A DNA stretch of 37,444 nucleotides. It comes from an uncultured Acetobacteraceae bacterium. Lineage in GTDB: Bacteria; Pseudomonadota; Alphaproteobacteria; Acetobacterales; Acetobacteraceae. The notes beneath the pieces are model-generated. The model saw nothing but the letters and a program-made list of their open reading frames with translations, was not told the DNA's origin and searched no databases. The DNA is taken from assembly GCA_903895595.1 (NCBI GenBank), contig CAITUP010000051.1, positions 1-37,444 of the forward strand, in the 5' to 3' direction. A program made the position numbers and the translations under genes. Of this stretch, positions 1 through 8,372 are shown one piece after another; within the stretch, counting starts at the first letter, position 1, and the number at the start of each line of letters is the position of its first letter.

Positions 1-379
1 GATCACCGGGGAAGATGGGAACACAGACCGTAAAAGCGGGACGCGGGAGGAGCCGCGATAGCGCCAAGCACCGAACCTGGACTCACGATGGCCGAAAAAT
101 ACTAAAAGATCGATGAAAGCCGGATATTTTTAGAAGTGCCCATATGAAACGGACTGGTGGAAAGACAAAACTAAAATCCGATAATTATATTCCGGTCGCT
201 TCGATTGTACGGCCTCTGCCGTACCCTTCGTCATCGAGCTCGGGCGTACGGCTTATCGCGGGCTCAATTTCCAGGAGCGTTACTTCGGCACGAATCACCG
301 TGTCATCGGGTTCGAACATGGCACGATAGTGTCGAACCGGACCAACCAAGGCAATCGGTCCCGACCGGATGGAAGATCG
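1..379. other. Leading intergenic stretch without a supported gene
   Basis: This stretch lies downstream of the leftmost minus-strand gene. It is more AT-rich than the rest of the window, especially at about 100-200. A 61-codon plus-strand frame at 144-329 has no convincing ribosome binding site, no recognisable domain and a low-complexity serine run, so I do not call it. I see no tRNA, terminator or clear repeat. It could hold the promoter of a gene outside the window. Confidence 0.6.
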
Positions 380-1081
380 TCACCCCACATCCACCACTAG
401 CATCGAATGATCGGAAACCCCGGACTCCCGCGCCCCGTGGGCGTAGCCGATCCCGCGCACCCGCCCCGCCAGCCGCGGCGAGAAGAACGCATGGTCGATC
501 CGGAACCCGTTTTGCCGGTGGCTGAACCAGCTGAACTCCCGCGTTTCCGGATTGCGGTCGCGCCAGACGTCGCGGAACCCGGCTGCTTGGACCTTATCCA
601 GAAAGCCGGCCGTCGCATCGGTCGCGCCGGCTTCATCCAGATACGGCCGGCAGGTGTTGAAATCCCCGATGGCCAGAGCGGAACCGTCCACCCGCCCCGC
701 CAAGGCCGCGATCAACGCCTGCCAGTACGGGATTTTGACCCGGAGATTGGGCATATAGACACCCGTCAAGCGGGTGCGGCCGACAACAACATCGAGCAGA
801 CGCCAGGGTTCTTCCACCTCCGCACTCACGGGTCCGATCTCCCGGAATTTGCGCCGGGCGGCGATCAGCACACCGTTGCGCCCTCGGGGCGGCGTGTGCG
901 CCGTCATCCAGCGGTAGCCCAGCCGTTCGAGTTCGGCGCGAAGGGCCGGGGCGGCTGGGCCGTCGCGGTATTCGGTCAAAACCAGGATATCGGCATCCTG
1001 TTCGGCCAGCGCGGCGCCGATGGCTGGGATGCGGGAGCCTCCGCCGGCGCGGATGTTCCAGGTGAGGAGCCGCAACGTCAC
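380..1081 (-). CDS. Endonuclease/exonuclease/phosphatase (EEP) family protein
   Basis: About 233 aa, matching a single EEP-fold domain (exonuclease III / DNase I / sphingomyelinase superfamily). The start has the typical strand LRLLTWNIR. A metal-binding glutamate follows in VLTEYRDG, then the catalytic AIGDFNT motif and a C-terminal GVSDHSMLVVD in which Asp-His closes the active site. No signal peptide is seen, so the protein is probably cytoplasmic. The GTG start at 1081 is chosen because it places the LRLLTWN strand at the N-terminus and forms a GTGA overlap with the stop of the upstream SDR gene. A longer frame reaching 1147 adds only an arginine-rich tail read inside the SDR gene. It is the last gene of a four-gene operon. 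The substrate (nucleic acid, phosphoester or lipid) cannot be told from sequence. Confidence 0.85.
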   Translation of the reverse strand: MTLRLLTWNIRAGGGSRIPAIGAALAEQDADILVLTEYRDGPAAPALRAELERLGYRWMTAHTPPRGRNGVLIAARRKFREIGPVSAEVEEPWRLLDVVVGRTRLTGVYMPNLRVKIPYWQALIAALAGRVDGSALAIGDFNTCRPYLDEAGATDATAGFLDKVQAAGFRDVWRDRNPETREFSWFSHRQNGFRIDHAFFSPRLAGRVRGIGYAHGARESGVSDHSMLVVDVG

Positions 1082-1851
1082 ACCGCCGTCCGACCGCCGT
1101 CGACGAACAGGTTCGTGCCACTGATGTACCGCCCGGCGTCGGAGCACAGGAGCAACGCCGCCCCGGCCAGATCGTCCGGCGTGCCGAGCCGCCCCGCGGG
1201 GATTCGGGCGGCCAGAGCCTCCCCTTCCGTCTTCATCTGCTCCCGGTTGCGGGCGGTCAGGATCGCACCGGGCGCGAGGTTGTTCACCGTCACCCCCTGG
1301 CCGCCGAACTGGCGGGCAAGGTTCAGCGTCCAGTTCAACTGCGCGGCTTTGGTGCCGGCGTAGACCAGCATCGAGGGATGCGGCCGTTCCTGCTGCACGC
1401 TACCGATCGTGACCACCCTGCCCCACCCGCGTTCCGCCATCGCCGGCACCAGTGTTTGCAGCAGTTCCAGCGTGGTGCGCAGGTTCACCGCGATCTGGCG
1501 GTCGAAGTGTTCGCGGGTGATGGCGCGATAATCCTCCACCAGTTCGATGGAAGCGTTCAGCACCAGAATATCGACCGGGGACCAGGCAGTGACGGCGGCC
1601 GCGAGCGACAGGCCGGCATCGTCGACGGCGAAATCCTGCCCGAATGCCTCCGCCTGTCCACCCGCGTCGCGGATTTCCGCCACCACGGTGGCGGCATCGC
1701 GGGCTTCCTCGGCGGTGCCGGCATGATGCACCGCGACGCGCGCGCCAGCCCCGGCCAGGATCAGCGCGATGGCGCGGCCGATTTCGCGGCGGGCGCCGGT
1801 CACCAAGGCGGTGCGGCCGTTCAGGCGAAACGCGGCGAAGGGGTCGGTCAT
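1078..1851 (-). CDS. Short-chain dehydrogenase/reductase (FabG-like SDR)
   Basis: 257 aa, the usual classical SDR length. The cofactor motif TGARREIG lies near residues 18-25. LNASIE stands where NNAG is usual, and the catalytic Ser plus YAGTK (YxxxK) follow. The C-terminus has the common GTNLFVDGG motif. It should be an NAD(P)-dependent oxidoreductase acting on an alcohol/ketone pair, probably cytoplasmic and tetrameric. The ATG at 1851 overlaps the stop of the DUF3445 gene as ATGA, and its own stop overlaps the next start as GTGA, so the genes are probably translationally coupled. The substrate is unknown. The context with an N-demethylase-like heme protein and a hydrolase suggests small-molecule oxidation. 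Confidence 0.88.
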   Translation of the reverse strand: MTDPFAAFRLNGRTALVTGARREIGRAIALILAGAGARVAVHHAGTAEEARDAATVVAEIRDAGGQAEAFGQDFAVDDAGLSLAAAVTAWSPVDILVLNASIELVEDYRAITREHFDRQIAVNLRTTLELLQTLVPAMAERGWGRVVTIGSVQQERPHPSMLVYAGTKAAQLNWTLNLARQFGGQGVTVNNLAPGAILTARNREQMKTEGEALAARIPAGRLGTPDDLAGAALLLCSDAGRYISGTNLFVDGGRTAV

Positions 1852-2681
1852 GATGCTTGTCCTTGTCGGTCGAGCCACGCCAGCAGCGGGGCCTGGATGG
1901 CGGGAAGGCTCTTGTAGCGCACGATCGCATCCGGCAAGGCACGCACCGCCGCCGCCACGCGCGCGGCCGAGATGGCAAAACGACGCAGCGGGTAAACATG
2001 CACGCGGATGCCGAACAGGACGGCGCCGGAGACCGGAAGAAGCCGCAGCGTCTGGCGCTCGACCCGCACGAACAGGGTATCTCCAGCATTGTCCGCGGTG
2101 ATGGCGTCGTTACGCTCGCTGCGCCATTTGCCTTCGGGCTGAAACAGCGCGGAATCGTCGAGGATCGACCAGTTCAACCGCATCGCGATCCGGTCCGGTT
2201 TCAAATGCCGCATGAAACGATCCACCGGGTTGGCGAGCCGCTCGGCGTAGACCGGGACCGGACCGTGGACCTCCGCCAAGGGCTTGCCGATCTTATCGCG
2301 CAAGCGCCAGCGGCTGGGGAAACAGACCACGCCAGCGGTGAACACGGCGTCCTGGATCAGGCACATATCCTCCTGCACCAGACGGGCAGCCTGTTCCAAC
2401 GGATCGGCGTCGGTCTCGGTCAGCAGGTCCGGATGGTGGGTGCGGAGGTTGGCCAGCACCATCGCGAGCGCTTCCCGCCGAGCGGCTTCCGATCCAGGGG
2501 TCAGGGCGACGACATCGGCGTGGCGTTCGGTCAGCAGGCGGGACTTTTCTGCGGTTTCCGTGGGGTAGAGCGCATCGACCTCGAACCACGCGGCCTCGGG
2601 CACGATGGTCAGGCCCATGGCCATCCGGTAGGGGCCGGGCTCGATCGGATCGTGCAGGACCTCCGGCGGAAACGGCCGCAC
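1848..2681 (-). CDS. DUF3445 / heme-dependent oxidative N-demethylase-like protein
   Basis: 277 aa. The opening EPGPYRMAMGL followed by an acidic 'WFEVDALYPTETAEKSRLL' stretch is characteristic of the DUF3445 family. Members include the alpha subunit of heme-dependent oxidative N-demethylase (HODM), which removes methyl groups from amines such as dimethylamine using a PAS-like heme domain. The central part (FPSRWRLRDKIGKPLAEVHGPVP, interrupted here only for reading) and the RLNWSILDD / LFVRVERQTL segments also fit. The start is a GTG only 4 bp after the hydrolase stop, and I see no strong Shine-Dalgarno. The flavin and iron-sulfur partner subunits of true HODM are absent nearby, so the real substrate and electron donor are open. 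Confidence 0.75.
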   Translation of the reverse strand: MRPFPPEVLHDPIEPGPYRMAMGLTIVPEAAWFEVDALYPTETAEKSRLLTERHADVVALTPGSEAARREALAMVLANLRTHHPDLLTETDADPLEQAARLVQEDMCLIQDAVFTAGVVCFPSRWRLRDKIGKPLAEVHGPVPVYAERLANPVDRFMRHLKPDRIAMRLNWSILDDSALFQPEGKWRSERNDAITADNAGDTLFVRVERQTLRLLPVSGAVLFGIRVHVYPLRRFAISAARVAAAVRALPDAIVRYKSLPAIQAPLLAWLDRQGQAS

Positions 2682-2684
2682 GGC

Positions 2685-3539
2685 TCAACCCAACAGGAAC
2701 GCTCGGACCGCCGCGATCTGGGCAGGGTCCATCAGCGCGGGGGCGTGGCCGGTGTCGGGGACGGTCAAGGTCTGAGCGCCGGAAGCCTCCATGCGCGCCA
2801 ACGTGTCCGGCAGCAGCAGGTCGCTGACCTCTCCCCGGATAGCGAGCACGGGCACGCGGATGCGGTCCCATAGGGGCCACAAATCGACCGCGACGGGCGT
2901 ATGATCGCGCAGCGGGGCGGCGATGTCGGGGTCGTAATGCATGGTGAACAAGCCGTCCGGCAGGCGGCGGGCGGAATGCGCCGCCAGATGCGCCCATTGC
3001 GCATCCGTCAACTGCCCGAAGGGTGCATGGATCAGCCGCAGATGTCGCTCGATCCCCTCCACGTCGGGGAACCGCTCCATCAGCTTCGAGGCCGAGGACG
3101 CCACCATGTAGTCGCGAATGCGCGTCAGGGCGTCGGCCGGGATGAGGGGGCCGACATCGTTCAGCACCAGCTTCGTCAACGGCGCGTTCGGCGTGGCGGC
3201 GGCAACCATGCCGCAAATGCCGCCGAGCGATGTGCCGATCCACGCGACATCCCGCCCGATCGCCGCCAGCAGGTGCCCGAGCGCGGTGACGTAGTGCTGG
3301 GCTTGATAGAGCATGGGGTCGGGAAGCCAGTCCGATGCGCCTCGCCCCGGCAGGTCGGGGCAGATCACCCGGAAGCTGTCGGACAGGGCTTCGCCGAGAG
3401 CGTCGAAATCGCGGCCGTTGCGGGTCAGGCCGTGCACGCACAGGACGACCGGCGCGTTCGGATCGCCCCATTCCGTGTAGGCCATGCGGTGGAAGCCGCC
3501 GGACAGAAGATACAGAACGCTATGGTGAGACGGTTGCAT
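2685..3539 (-). CDS. Alpha/beta hydrolase
   Basis: 284 aa, a complete alpha/beta hydrolase fold. It has the oxyanion motif VHGLT near residue 36, the nucleophile elbow GTSLGG with Ser104, a likely acid Asp240 in GEVSDLLL, and His265 in DTGHAPAL. There is no signal peptide. It is the first gene of the minus-strand operon ending at 380. The ATG at 3539 follows an AAGGGG-like ribosome binding site. It is divergent from the mmsA-type gene, the two starts lying 86 bp apart. A TTGACG hexamer sits in that gap on the minus strand, but no good -10 follows at normal spacing. The family covers esterases, C-C bond hydrolases and haloperoxidase-like enzymes. The acyl or ester substrate is not predictable. 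Confidence 0.85.
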   Translation of the reverse strand: MQPSHHSVLYLLSGGFHRMAYTEWGDPNAPVVLCVHGLTRNGRDFDALGEALSDSFRVICPDLPGRGASDWLPDPMLYQAQHYVTALGHLLAAIGRDVAWIGTSLGGICGMVAAATPNAPLTKLVLNDVGPLIPADALTRIRDYMVASSASKLMERFPDVEGIERHLRLIHAPFGQLTDAQWAHLAAHSARRLPDGLFTMHYDPDIAAPLRDHTPVAVDLWPLWDRIRVPVLAIRGEVSDLLLPDTLARMEASGAQTLTVPDTGHAPALMDPAQIAAVRAFLLG

Positions 3540-3625
3540 GGTGGCCCCTTCGCTCCGACGAGACTAGCCGAGCGCGTCAATTCGTCCTATCCCGCCCGCA
3601 TCAGTGGAAGGCGAAGGGACGGACC

Positions 3626-5122
3626 ATGCGCGAGATCGGACATCACATCGGCGGCAAACCCGTCGCCGGCACCAGCGGCCAATTCGGGAACGTGTTCAAC
3701 CCGGCCTCTGGCGAGATCACCGGCAAGGTCGCGCTGGCCGATGCGAACGAAATGGGCGCCGCCATCGCCACCGCCAACGCCGCCTGGCCGGCCTGGGCCG
3801 CCACCCCTCCCCTCCGCCGCGCACGTGTGATGTTCAAGCTGAAGGAACTGATCGAGCGGGATCGCGCGATCATGTCCGCGATCATCACCGCCGAACACGG
3901 CAAGGTGCTGTCGGACGCCGATGGCGAGGTGCAGCGCGGGCTGGAAGTGGTGGAATTCGCCTGCGGCATCCCGCATCTGCTGCGCGGCGAATACACAGAC
4001 GCCGTGGGTACCGGCATCGATGCGTGGTCCATCCGCCAGCCGCTGGGCGTGGTCGCGGGCATTACCCCGTTCAACTTCCCGATCATGGTGCCGCTGTGGA
4101 TGATCCCGGTCGCATTGGCTACCGGTAACTGTTTCATTTTGAAGCCGTCGGAGAAGGATCCCTCGGTCGCGCTGCATCTGGCGGCGCTGTTGAAGGAAGC
4201 GGGCCTGCCGGACGGCGTGTTCAACGTCATGCAGGGTGGCAAGGAAGCCGTCGAGACCATCCTGGCGCATCCGGGGATTGCCGCGATCAGTTTCGTCGGC
4301 TCCACCGCGATCGGGGAGATGATCTACAAGTCGGGGACCGGCAACGGGAAGCGCGTGCAGGCGCTGTGCGGCGCGAAGAACCATTTGGTGGTGATGCCCG
4401 ACGCCGATCTGGACGATGCGGTGGACGCTCTGATGGGTTCGGCTTACGGCGCCGCCGGCGAACGCTGCATGGCGGTGTCGGTGGCCGTGGCGGTCGGCTC
4501 GATCGGCGACGCCTTGGTGGAAAAACTGGCCCCTCGGGTCCGCGCGCTGAAGGTCGCGCCGGGCGTCGATAAGGAAGCGGAGATGGGGCCGCTGGTCACG
4601 GGCGAGCATCTGGCGAAAGTGCGCGGCTACGTGGACCTCGGCGTCAAGGAAGGCGCCAATCTGGTGGTCGACGGGCGCGGGCTGAAGCTGCAGGGATACG
4701 AGAACGGCTTCTTCCTCGGCGGCTGCCTGTTCGACAACGTCACCACCGATATGCGCATCTACCAGGAGGAAATCTTCGGGCCGGTGCTGAGCGTGGTGCG
4801 CGCCCCGGACATCGCCACCGCGACACGGATGGTCAACGATCACCAGTACGGCAACGGCGTCGCGCTGTTCACCAACGACGGCGGCACGGCGCGCGACTTC
4901 ACCCAGGCGATCCAGATCGGCATGGTGGGGATCAACGTGCCCATTCCGGTGCCGATGTCGTTCCATTCATTCGGCGGTTGGAAGCAGTCGCTGTTCGGCG
5001 ATCACCACATCTACGGGATGGAGGGCGTGCGCTTCTACACCCGCTACAAGGCGGTGACGCAGCGCTGGACCGCCGGCGCCAAGCGCGGGCCGGAGTTCAT
5101 CATGCCTGTTTTAGGGCGGTAA
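3626..5122 (+). CDS. mmsA: Methylmalonate-semialdehyde dehydrogenase (CoA-acylating)
   Basis: 498 aa, the usual length of the MmsA branch of the aldehyde dehydrogenase superfamily. Family marks are [20 protein letters not shown] in the cofactor-binding part, catalytic Cys281 in GERCMA, and [13 protein letters not shown]. The enzyme converts methylmalonate semialdehyde (valine, thymine and inositol breakdown) or malonate semialdehyde to propionyl-CoA or acetyl-CoA with NAD+ and CoA. The ATG at 3626 follows an AAGGGA-type ribosome binding site; the open frame continues upstream to 3335 without support. The gene ends 23 bp inside the convergent brnA gene. Its placement upstream of the acyl-CoA dehydrogenase and enoyl-CoA hydratase genes suits branched-chain acid catabolism. 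Confidence 0.92.
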   Translation: MREIGHHIGGKPVAGTSGQFGNVFNPASGEITGKVALADANEMGAAIATANAAWPAWAATPPLRRARVMFKLKELIERDRAIMSAIITAEHGKVLSDADGEVQRGLEVVEFACGIPHLLRGEYTDAVGTGIDAWSIRQPLGVVAGITPFNFPIMVPLWMIPVALATGNCFILKPSEKDPSVALHLAALLKEAGLPDGVFNVMQGGKEAVETILAHPGIAAISFVGSTAIGEMIYKSGTGNGKRVQALCGAKNHLVVMPDADLDDAVDALMGSAYGAAGERCMAVSVAVAVGSIGDALVEKLAPRVRALKVAPGVDKEAEMGPLVTGEHLAKVRGYVDLGVKEGANLVVDGRGLKLQGYENGFFLGGCLFDNVTTDMRIYQEEIFGPVLSVVRAPDIATATRMVNDHQYGNGVALFTNDGGTARDFTQAIQIGMVGINVPIPVPMSFHSFGGWKQSLFGDHHIYGMEGVRFYTRYKAVTQRWTAGAKRGPEFIMPVLGR

Positions 5123-5414
5123 GCTCGGCAAGCATCCTTTCGCGGAGGATGCGGTTGATCTCGGTCTGGTATCCCGGCCCTTTGCGCCGGAGCCAGTCGA
5201 GGACATCCATATCCATGCGAATGGAGATGGCTTCCTTGCGGGGCTTGTAATGCTTGCCGCGGACGGCGGTCGCCCACTGCTCTGGAGTGGTCTCGGAGAT
5301 TTCGAGGTCGTCGCCGAACACGGCTTCGATCTGGTCCAGCCGCGCGATTTCCGCTGGGGTCAGTTCACGGCCGGTACTGACGTAGTACTTGTGTTTCGTA
5401 GTCGCGTCTTTCAT
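5100..5414 (-). CDS. brnA: BrnA-family antitoxin
   Basis: 104 aa. The C-terminal half has the BrnA signature: [17 protein letters not shown], then [16 protein letters not shown]. This is a ribbon-helix-helix-type DNA-binding segment that in known members neutralises BrnT and represses the operon. The ATG at 5414 lies inside brnT and is preceded by a strong GGGAGG sequence 9-10 nt upstream, which decides the start. The 50-bp overlap with brnT is longer than usual. The 3' end overlaps the convergent mmsA gene by 23 bp. The N-terminal part ([12 protein letters not shown]) is less typical of the family. Function is inferred from family and from the toxin neighbour. Confidence 0.82.
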   Translation of the reverse strand: MKDATTKHKYYVSTGRELTPAEIARLDQIEAVFGDDLEISETTPEQWATAVRGKHYKPRKEAISIRMDMDVLDWLRRKGPGYQTEINRILRERMLAELTALKQA

Positions 5415-5676
5415 GGTTGGATGCCTCCCATATGCTGACAATGTGAATGCAATCGACGTCGTCGCCGGCCGGGTAGGTATGGATGACGACAATCAGCTTG
5501 AACGACCGCCCCTGTACAATGCACCCTATCGTGCGCCACCGCTCCTCATGGCCGACGACGCGATCGAACGTCGTCACCGCGAACGGATCGGCGAAAACCG
5601 CCTCGGCCACGGTGAATGGCACACCGTGCTTGCGAATGTTCTTCCGAGCCTTGAGCTCGTGCCAAGTGAACTCCAT
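5365..5676 (-). CDS. brnT: BrnT-family toxin (RelE-like ribonuclease)
   Basis: 103 aa, the normal BrnT size. Family features are the N-terminal FTWHELKARKNIRKHGVPF with a following AVFADPFA, the strand FKLIVVIHTYP, and the C-terminal [13 protein letters not shown], which places basic residues in the RelE-like active site. In known pairs BrnT cleaves RNA and slows growth until BrnA binds it. The ATG at 5676 follows GGAG with about 7 nt spacing. An upstream in-frame ATG at 5781 would start before the mapped promoter, so it is rejected. The toxin comes first in the operon, as is standard for brnTA. The pair sits between two catabolic genes and may have been inserted there. Confidence 0.85.
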   Translation of the reverse strand: MEFTWHELKARKNIRKHGVPFTVAEAVFADPFAVTTFDRVVGHEERWRTIGCIVQGRSFKLIVVIHTYPAGDDVDCIHIVSIWEASNHERRDYETQVLRQYRP

Positions 5677-5750
5677 GCGACTGCTCCAGATGTCGGGGCA
5701 GTGTGCGGGAGGAGTGGTTAAGAAATCGTAAACGGCCGGAAGATTTTTCC

Positions 5751-5788
5751 ATATGCAATTTTGTATATGCAAATTCGTCATACGTCAA
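5751..5788 (-). promoter_or_regulatory. Putative brnTA promoter with overlapping operator
   Basis: On the minus strand TTGACG (5783-5788) and TACAAA (5760-5765) are separated by 17 bp, giving a sigma-70-like promoter with a predicted start near 5753. Two copies of ATATGCAA lie 14 bp apart on the plus strand (5751-5758 and 5765-5772) and flank the -10 element. The TTGTATATGCAA part is itself a near palindrome (10 of 12 positions). BrnA is known to repress its own operon, so these repeats are natural operator candidates. The AT-rich run stands out from the local GC-rich DNA. The hexamers and repeats are seen directly; the regulatory role is inferred. Confidence 0.5.
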
Positions 5789-5858
5789 GCCCAAACGCCT
5801 TGACCGCCCTCGCCCCTCGCGCTACCGCCCGTTGACCCCACCACAGGAAACGCCGCCG

Positions 5859-7007
5859 GTGTCCGCATTCGCTTTTCCGCCCCCGCCGCCCTCCCCGGAA
5901 GCCGAGGCGCTCCGCCAGGAAGTCCGCGACTTCCTGAAAACCGCTTTGGCCACCCGCAAACCGGTGGAGCGGGCGGAGTCCTGGACCGGCCTCGACCCCG
6001 AATTCAGCAAGGCCATGGGCGCGCGCGGCTGGATCGGCATGACCTGGCCCAAGCAATACGGCGGACACGAACGATCGGCCCTCGAACGCTACGTGGTGCT
6101 GGAAGAAATGCTCGCCGCCGGGGCGCCGGTCGGACTGCACTGGATCGCCGACCGACAATCCGGCCCGCTTATTCTCCGGGTCGGGACCGAGGAGCAACGG
6201 CAGACCATCCTGCCTCGGATTGCCGCCGGGGAGGCTTATGTCTGCATCGGCATGTCGGAACCGGACATCGGATCCGACCTCGCATCCGTTCGCACGCGGG
6301 CGGCGAAGGTGCAGGGCGGCTATGTCGTCAACGGGACCAAGGTCTGGACCAGTTTCGCGCATTTGTCGCAGTACATGATCCTGTTCTGCCGCACGGGATC
6401 GTCCGAGGAACGGCACGGCGGCGTCAGCCAGTTGCTGGTCTCGCTGCACGACAATCCCGGCATCGCCGTGCGCCCGATCCTCGCGATGACAGGCGAGCAC
6501 CATTTCAATGAGGTCGTCTTCCAGGACGCCTTCATTCCCGACACCGCGCTGCTGGGCAAAGAGGGCGACGGGTGGAACCAGGTCACCCGGGAACTGGCCT
6601 TCGAACGTTCCGGCCCCGAGCGGTTTCTGTCGTCGTTTCAGGTTCTGGTGGAGCTTTGCCGAGCGCTGGGGTCAAGTCCGAGCGATGCGGGGCTGGTGGC
6701 GCTGGGGCGGTTGTCGTCGCATTTGATCGTGCTGCGGCGGTTGTCGCGGTCGGTCGCGGGGATGCTGCAACAAGGCGAGAACCCGGCGTTGCAGGCCGCA
6801 TTGGTCAAAGACCTCGGCGCATTGGTGGAGCAGGAAATTCCCGAAATTGCCCGTCAGTTGGTCGATGCGGAACCGGATGCGAAATCCACCCGCGATTTCT
6901 CCGCCGTGCTGGCCCACACGATGATGCATGCGCCGTCGTTTTCGTTGCGCGGCGGCACGCGGGAAATCCTGCGCGGCATCATCGCCCGCGGGTTGGGGCT
7001 TCGTTAA
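5859..7007 (+). CDS. Acyl-CoA dehydrogenase
   Basis: 382 aa from the GTG at 5859, the normal size for the family. It shows the N-terminal helical domain, the FAD/substrate region (CIGMSEPDIGSD, then VNGTKVWTSFAH), and a C-terminal RGGTREILRGIIARGLG. FAD-dependent alpha,beta-dehydrogenation of an acyl-CoA with electron transfer to ETF is expected in the cytoplasm. The GTG is chosen because AGGA lies about 10 nt upstream and the homologous fold begins there. The frame is open back to 5703, but that part runs through the brnT promoter region. The expected general-base glutamate may be in LAFERSGPERF, which I cannot place with certainty. The next gene starts 21 bp downstream, so the two form an operon. 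Confidence 0.88.
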   Translation: MSAFAFPPPPPSPEAEALRQEVRDFLKTALATRKPVERAESWTGLDPEFSKAMGARGWIGMTWPKQYGGHERSALERYVVLEEMLAAGAPVGLHWIADRQSGPLILRVGTEEQRQTILPRIAAGEAYVCIGMSEPDIGSDLASVRTRAAKVQGGYVVNGTKVWTSFAHLSQYMILFCRTGSSEERHGGVSQLLVSLHDNPGIAVRPILAMTGEHHFNEVVFQDAFIPDTALLGKEGDGWNQVTRELAFERSGPERFLSSFQVLVELCRALGSSPSDAGLVALGRLSSHLIVLRRLSRSVAGMLQQGENPALQAALVKDLGALVEQEIPEIARQLVDAEPDAKSTRDFSAVLAHTMMHAPSFSLRGGTREILRGIIARGLGLR

Positions 7008-7028
7008 CTCCTTCAAGGAAACAACATT

Positions 7029-7829
7029 ATGACCGATAAAGTCCTCTACGAGCAGGATGGCGCCATCGTCACCATCACGCTGAACGACCCCGGCATGCGC
7101 AACCCCATCTCCGAAATGGATATGGTGGATGGCATCGTCGACGCGTTGGACCGGCTGAACGCCGACACCTCCGTCCGTGTCGCGATCCTGACCGGCGCCG
7201 GCAGTGCCTTCAGCTCGGGGGGCGATCTGCGCAAGATGCGGGACGATTTCGAGGTTCGGCAGCAACAGCCGCAGCTGACCACGCGCTATTACAAATACGG
7301 CATCCAGCGCATCCCGATGGCGTTCGAGAAGCTGGACGTTCCCATCATCGCCGCCGTCAACGGCCCGGCGATCGGGGCGGGGCTGGACCTCGCCTGCATG
7401 TGCGACATGCGCATCGCCGCCGAGACCGCTCGGTTTGCCGAGAGCTTTGTTAAAGTCGGCATCGTGCCGGGCGATGGCGGGGCCTGGCTATTGCCGCGGG
7501 TCGTTGGGTTCTCCAAAGCCGCGGAAATGGCGTTCACCGGCGACATGCTGAACGCGGCGGAGGCTCTGGCCTGCGGGCTGGTGTCCCGCGTCGTGCCGGA
7601 CGCCGAGCTGCTGGATGCCGCGCGGGCGCTCGCGCAACGGGTGGCGGTGAATCCGCCGCAAGCCGTGCGCATGGCCAAGCGCCTGCTGCTGGAAGGCCGT
7701 TCGGTGAAGCTGGACACGCTGCTGGAGATGTCGGCCGCGATGCAGGCCCTGGCACATGCGACGGGGGACCACCGGGAGGCTGTAAACGCGTTCCTGGAGA
7801 AGCGGAAGCCGGTGTTCCGGGGGGAGTGA
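7029..7829 (+). CDS. Enoyl-CoA hydratase/isomerase family protein
   Basis: 266 aa, a crotonase-fold protein. The two oxyanion-hole segments are SAFSSGGDLRKM and GPAIGAGLDLACMCD. Downstream ESFVKVGIVPGDGGAWLLPR holds one of the positions where hydratases carry a glutamate, while the canonical second one is less clear. The enzyme may therefore be a hydratase, isomerase or other crotonase. The ATG follows AAGGAA with about 9 nt spacing. It lies 21 bp after the acyl-CoA dehydrogenase gene, which suggests consecutive beta-oxidation-like steps on the same acyl-CoA. The substrate is unknown. Confidence 0.88.
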   Translation: MTDKVLYEQDGAIVTITLNDPGMRNPISEMDMVDGIVDALDRLNADTSVRVAILTGAGSAFSSGGDLRKMRDDFEVRQQQPQLTTRYYKYGIQRIPMAFEKLDVPIIAAVNGPAIGAGLDLACMCDMRIAAETARFAESFVKVGIVPGDGGAWLLPRVVGFSKAAEMAFTGDMLNAAEALACGLVSRVVPDAELLDAARALAQRVAVNPPQAVRMAKRLLLEGRSVKLDTLLEMSAAMQALAHATGDHREAVNAFLEKRKPVFRGE

Positions 7830-7868
7830 TTCGGTCCAGCGTCTTGCTGCGTCGGCGGTCTGCGGCGG

Positions 7869-7882
7869 TTGACCAGGATCAA
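7869..7882 (+). promoter_or_regulatory. FNR/FixK-type binding site
   Basis: TTGACCAGGATCAA fits the Crp/FNR-family pattern TTGA(T/C)-N4-ATCAA with only the T-to-C change common in FixK/FnrL boxes. Its centre lies 77 bp upstream of the ATG at 7953. With the usual -41.5 placement, transcription would begin near 7917, leaving a leader of about 36 nt. That suggests the small downstream gene is induced under low oxygen. The motif is seen directly; the regulator and the oxygen response are inferred. Confidence 0.6.
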
Positions 7883-7913
7883 TGCGACTGTGCGGGAGAA
7901 CCTTGAGAACCCT

Positions 7914-7928
7914 GTGGGAATATCCCAC
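7914..7928. repeat. Short inverted repeat at the predicted transcription start
   Basis: GTGGGA-ATA-TCCCAC has perfect 6-bp arms and a 3-nt centre. It sits where transcription from the FNR-type box would start, 25 bp before the small gene's ATG. It could be an operator for a second regulator or a leader hairpin. There is no T-run after it, so it is not a classical terminator. Confidence 0.4.
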
Positions 7929-7952
7929 CGCCGTCCTCCAGGAACCCCGCAC

Positions 7953-8216
7953 ATGACCACCGCCACGGACCACGACACAGCCAAGGACGTCCATGAACTC
8001 GCGCAGCATCTGCGGGAGCAAGGGCACCACGACGCCGCCGATCGGTTGGACCAGCGCCTGAGCGTGCGGGAGGTGGAGCGCGATCTGCTGTTCGTATTGC
8101 GGGAAGCTTGCGAGACGTTCCTGACCGCGATCGAGGCGATCGATCCGGTCAGTCAGACGATGATCGAGAAGTTGCGGTTGAGTGTCGAAAGCAGGCTCCG
8201 GCTGGCGGACGGGTGA
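7953..8216 (+). CDS. Small hypothetical protein (87 aa)
   Basis: I do not recognise this protein. It is predicted almost entirely helical. Its first half is rich in His, Asp and Gln (VHELAQHLREQGHHDAADR), followed by an amphipathic stretch (VEREDLLFVLRE-like, then ETFLTAIEAIDP) and a basic C-terminus. There is no signal peptide or membrane segment. The ATG at 7953 has AGGAA about 9 nt upstream, and an in-frame start at 7869 would begin inside the FNR-type box. The box and palindrome upstream suggest its own promoter rather than read-through from the hydratase gene. A role in low-oxygen adaptation is possible but rests only on the box. Confidence 0.6.
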   Translation: MTTATDHDTAKDVHELAQHLREQGHHDAADRLDQRLSVREVERDLLFVLREACETFLTAIEAIDPVSQTMIEKLRLSVESRLRLADG

Positions 8217-8372
8217 GTTTGGCGCTTCGGGTTCATGGGGCGGGGCCAGTTTTGGGAACCGCGAACGAACGCGATTAATCGCAAATGCCGCGTGTGTTTT
8301 GCCGGCCGGTTGCTTTCAGATTTTTTTCAATTTCGAAATATTAAAGATATCCGAATCCGGCGCGAATTGGGA

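Noticed and set aside
144-329. 61-codon plus-strand frame in the left-hand intergenic region
   Set aside because: No convincing ribosome binding site, a serine run and no domain. Another frame nearby looks slightly protein-like but lacks a start and is cut by stops.
3540-3625. TTGACG hexamer as a hydrolase-operon promoter
   Set aside because: No acceptable -10 sequence follows at 15-19 bp on the minus strand.
3587-4966. 459-codon minus-strand frame across mmsA
   Set aside because: Histidine-rich shadow of an aldehyde dehydrogenase with a full motif set.
5612-5635. Sigma-54 promoter-like words (TGGCAC...TTGC)
   Set aside because: The spacing between the two parts is 7 instead of 5 bases, and the site lies within brnT.
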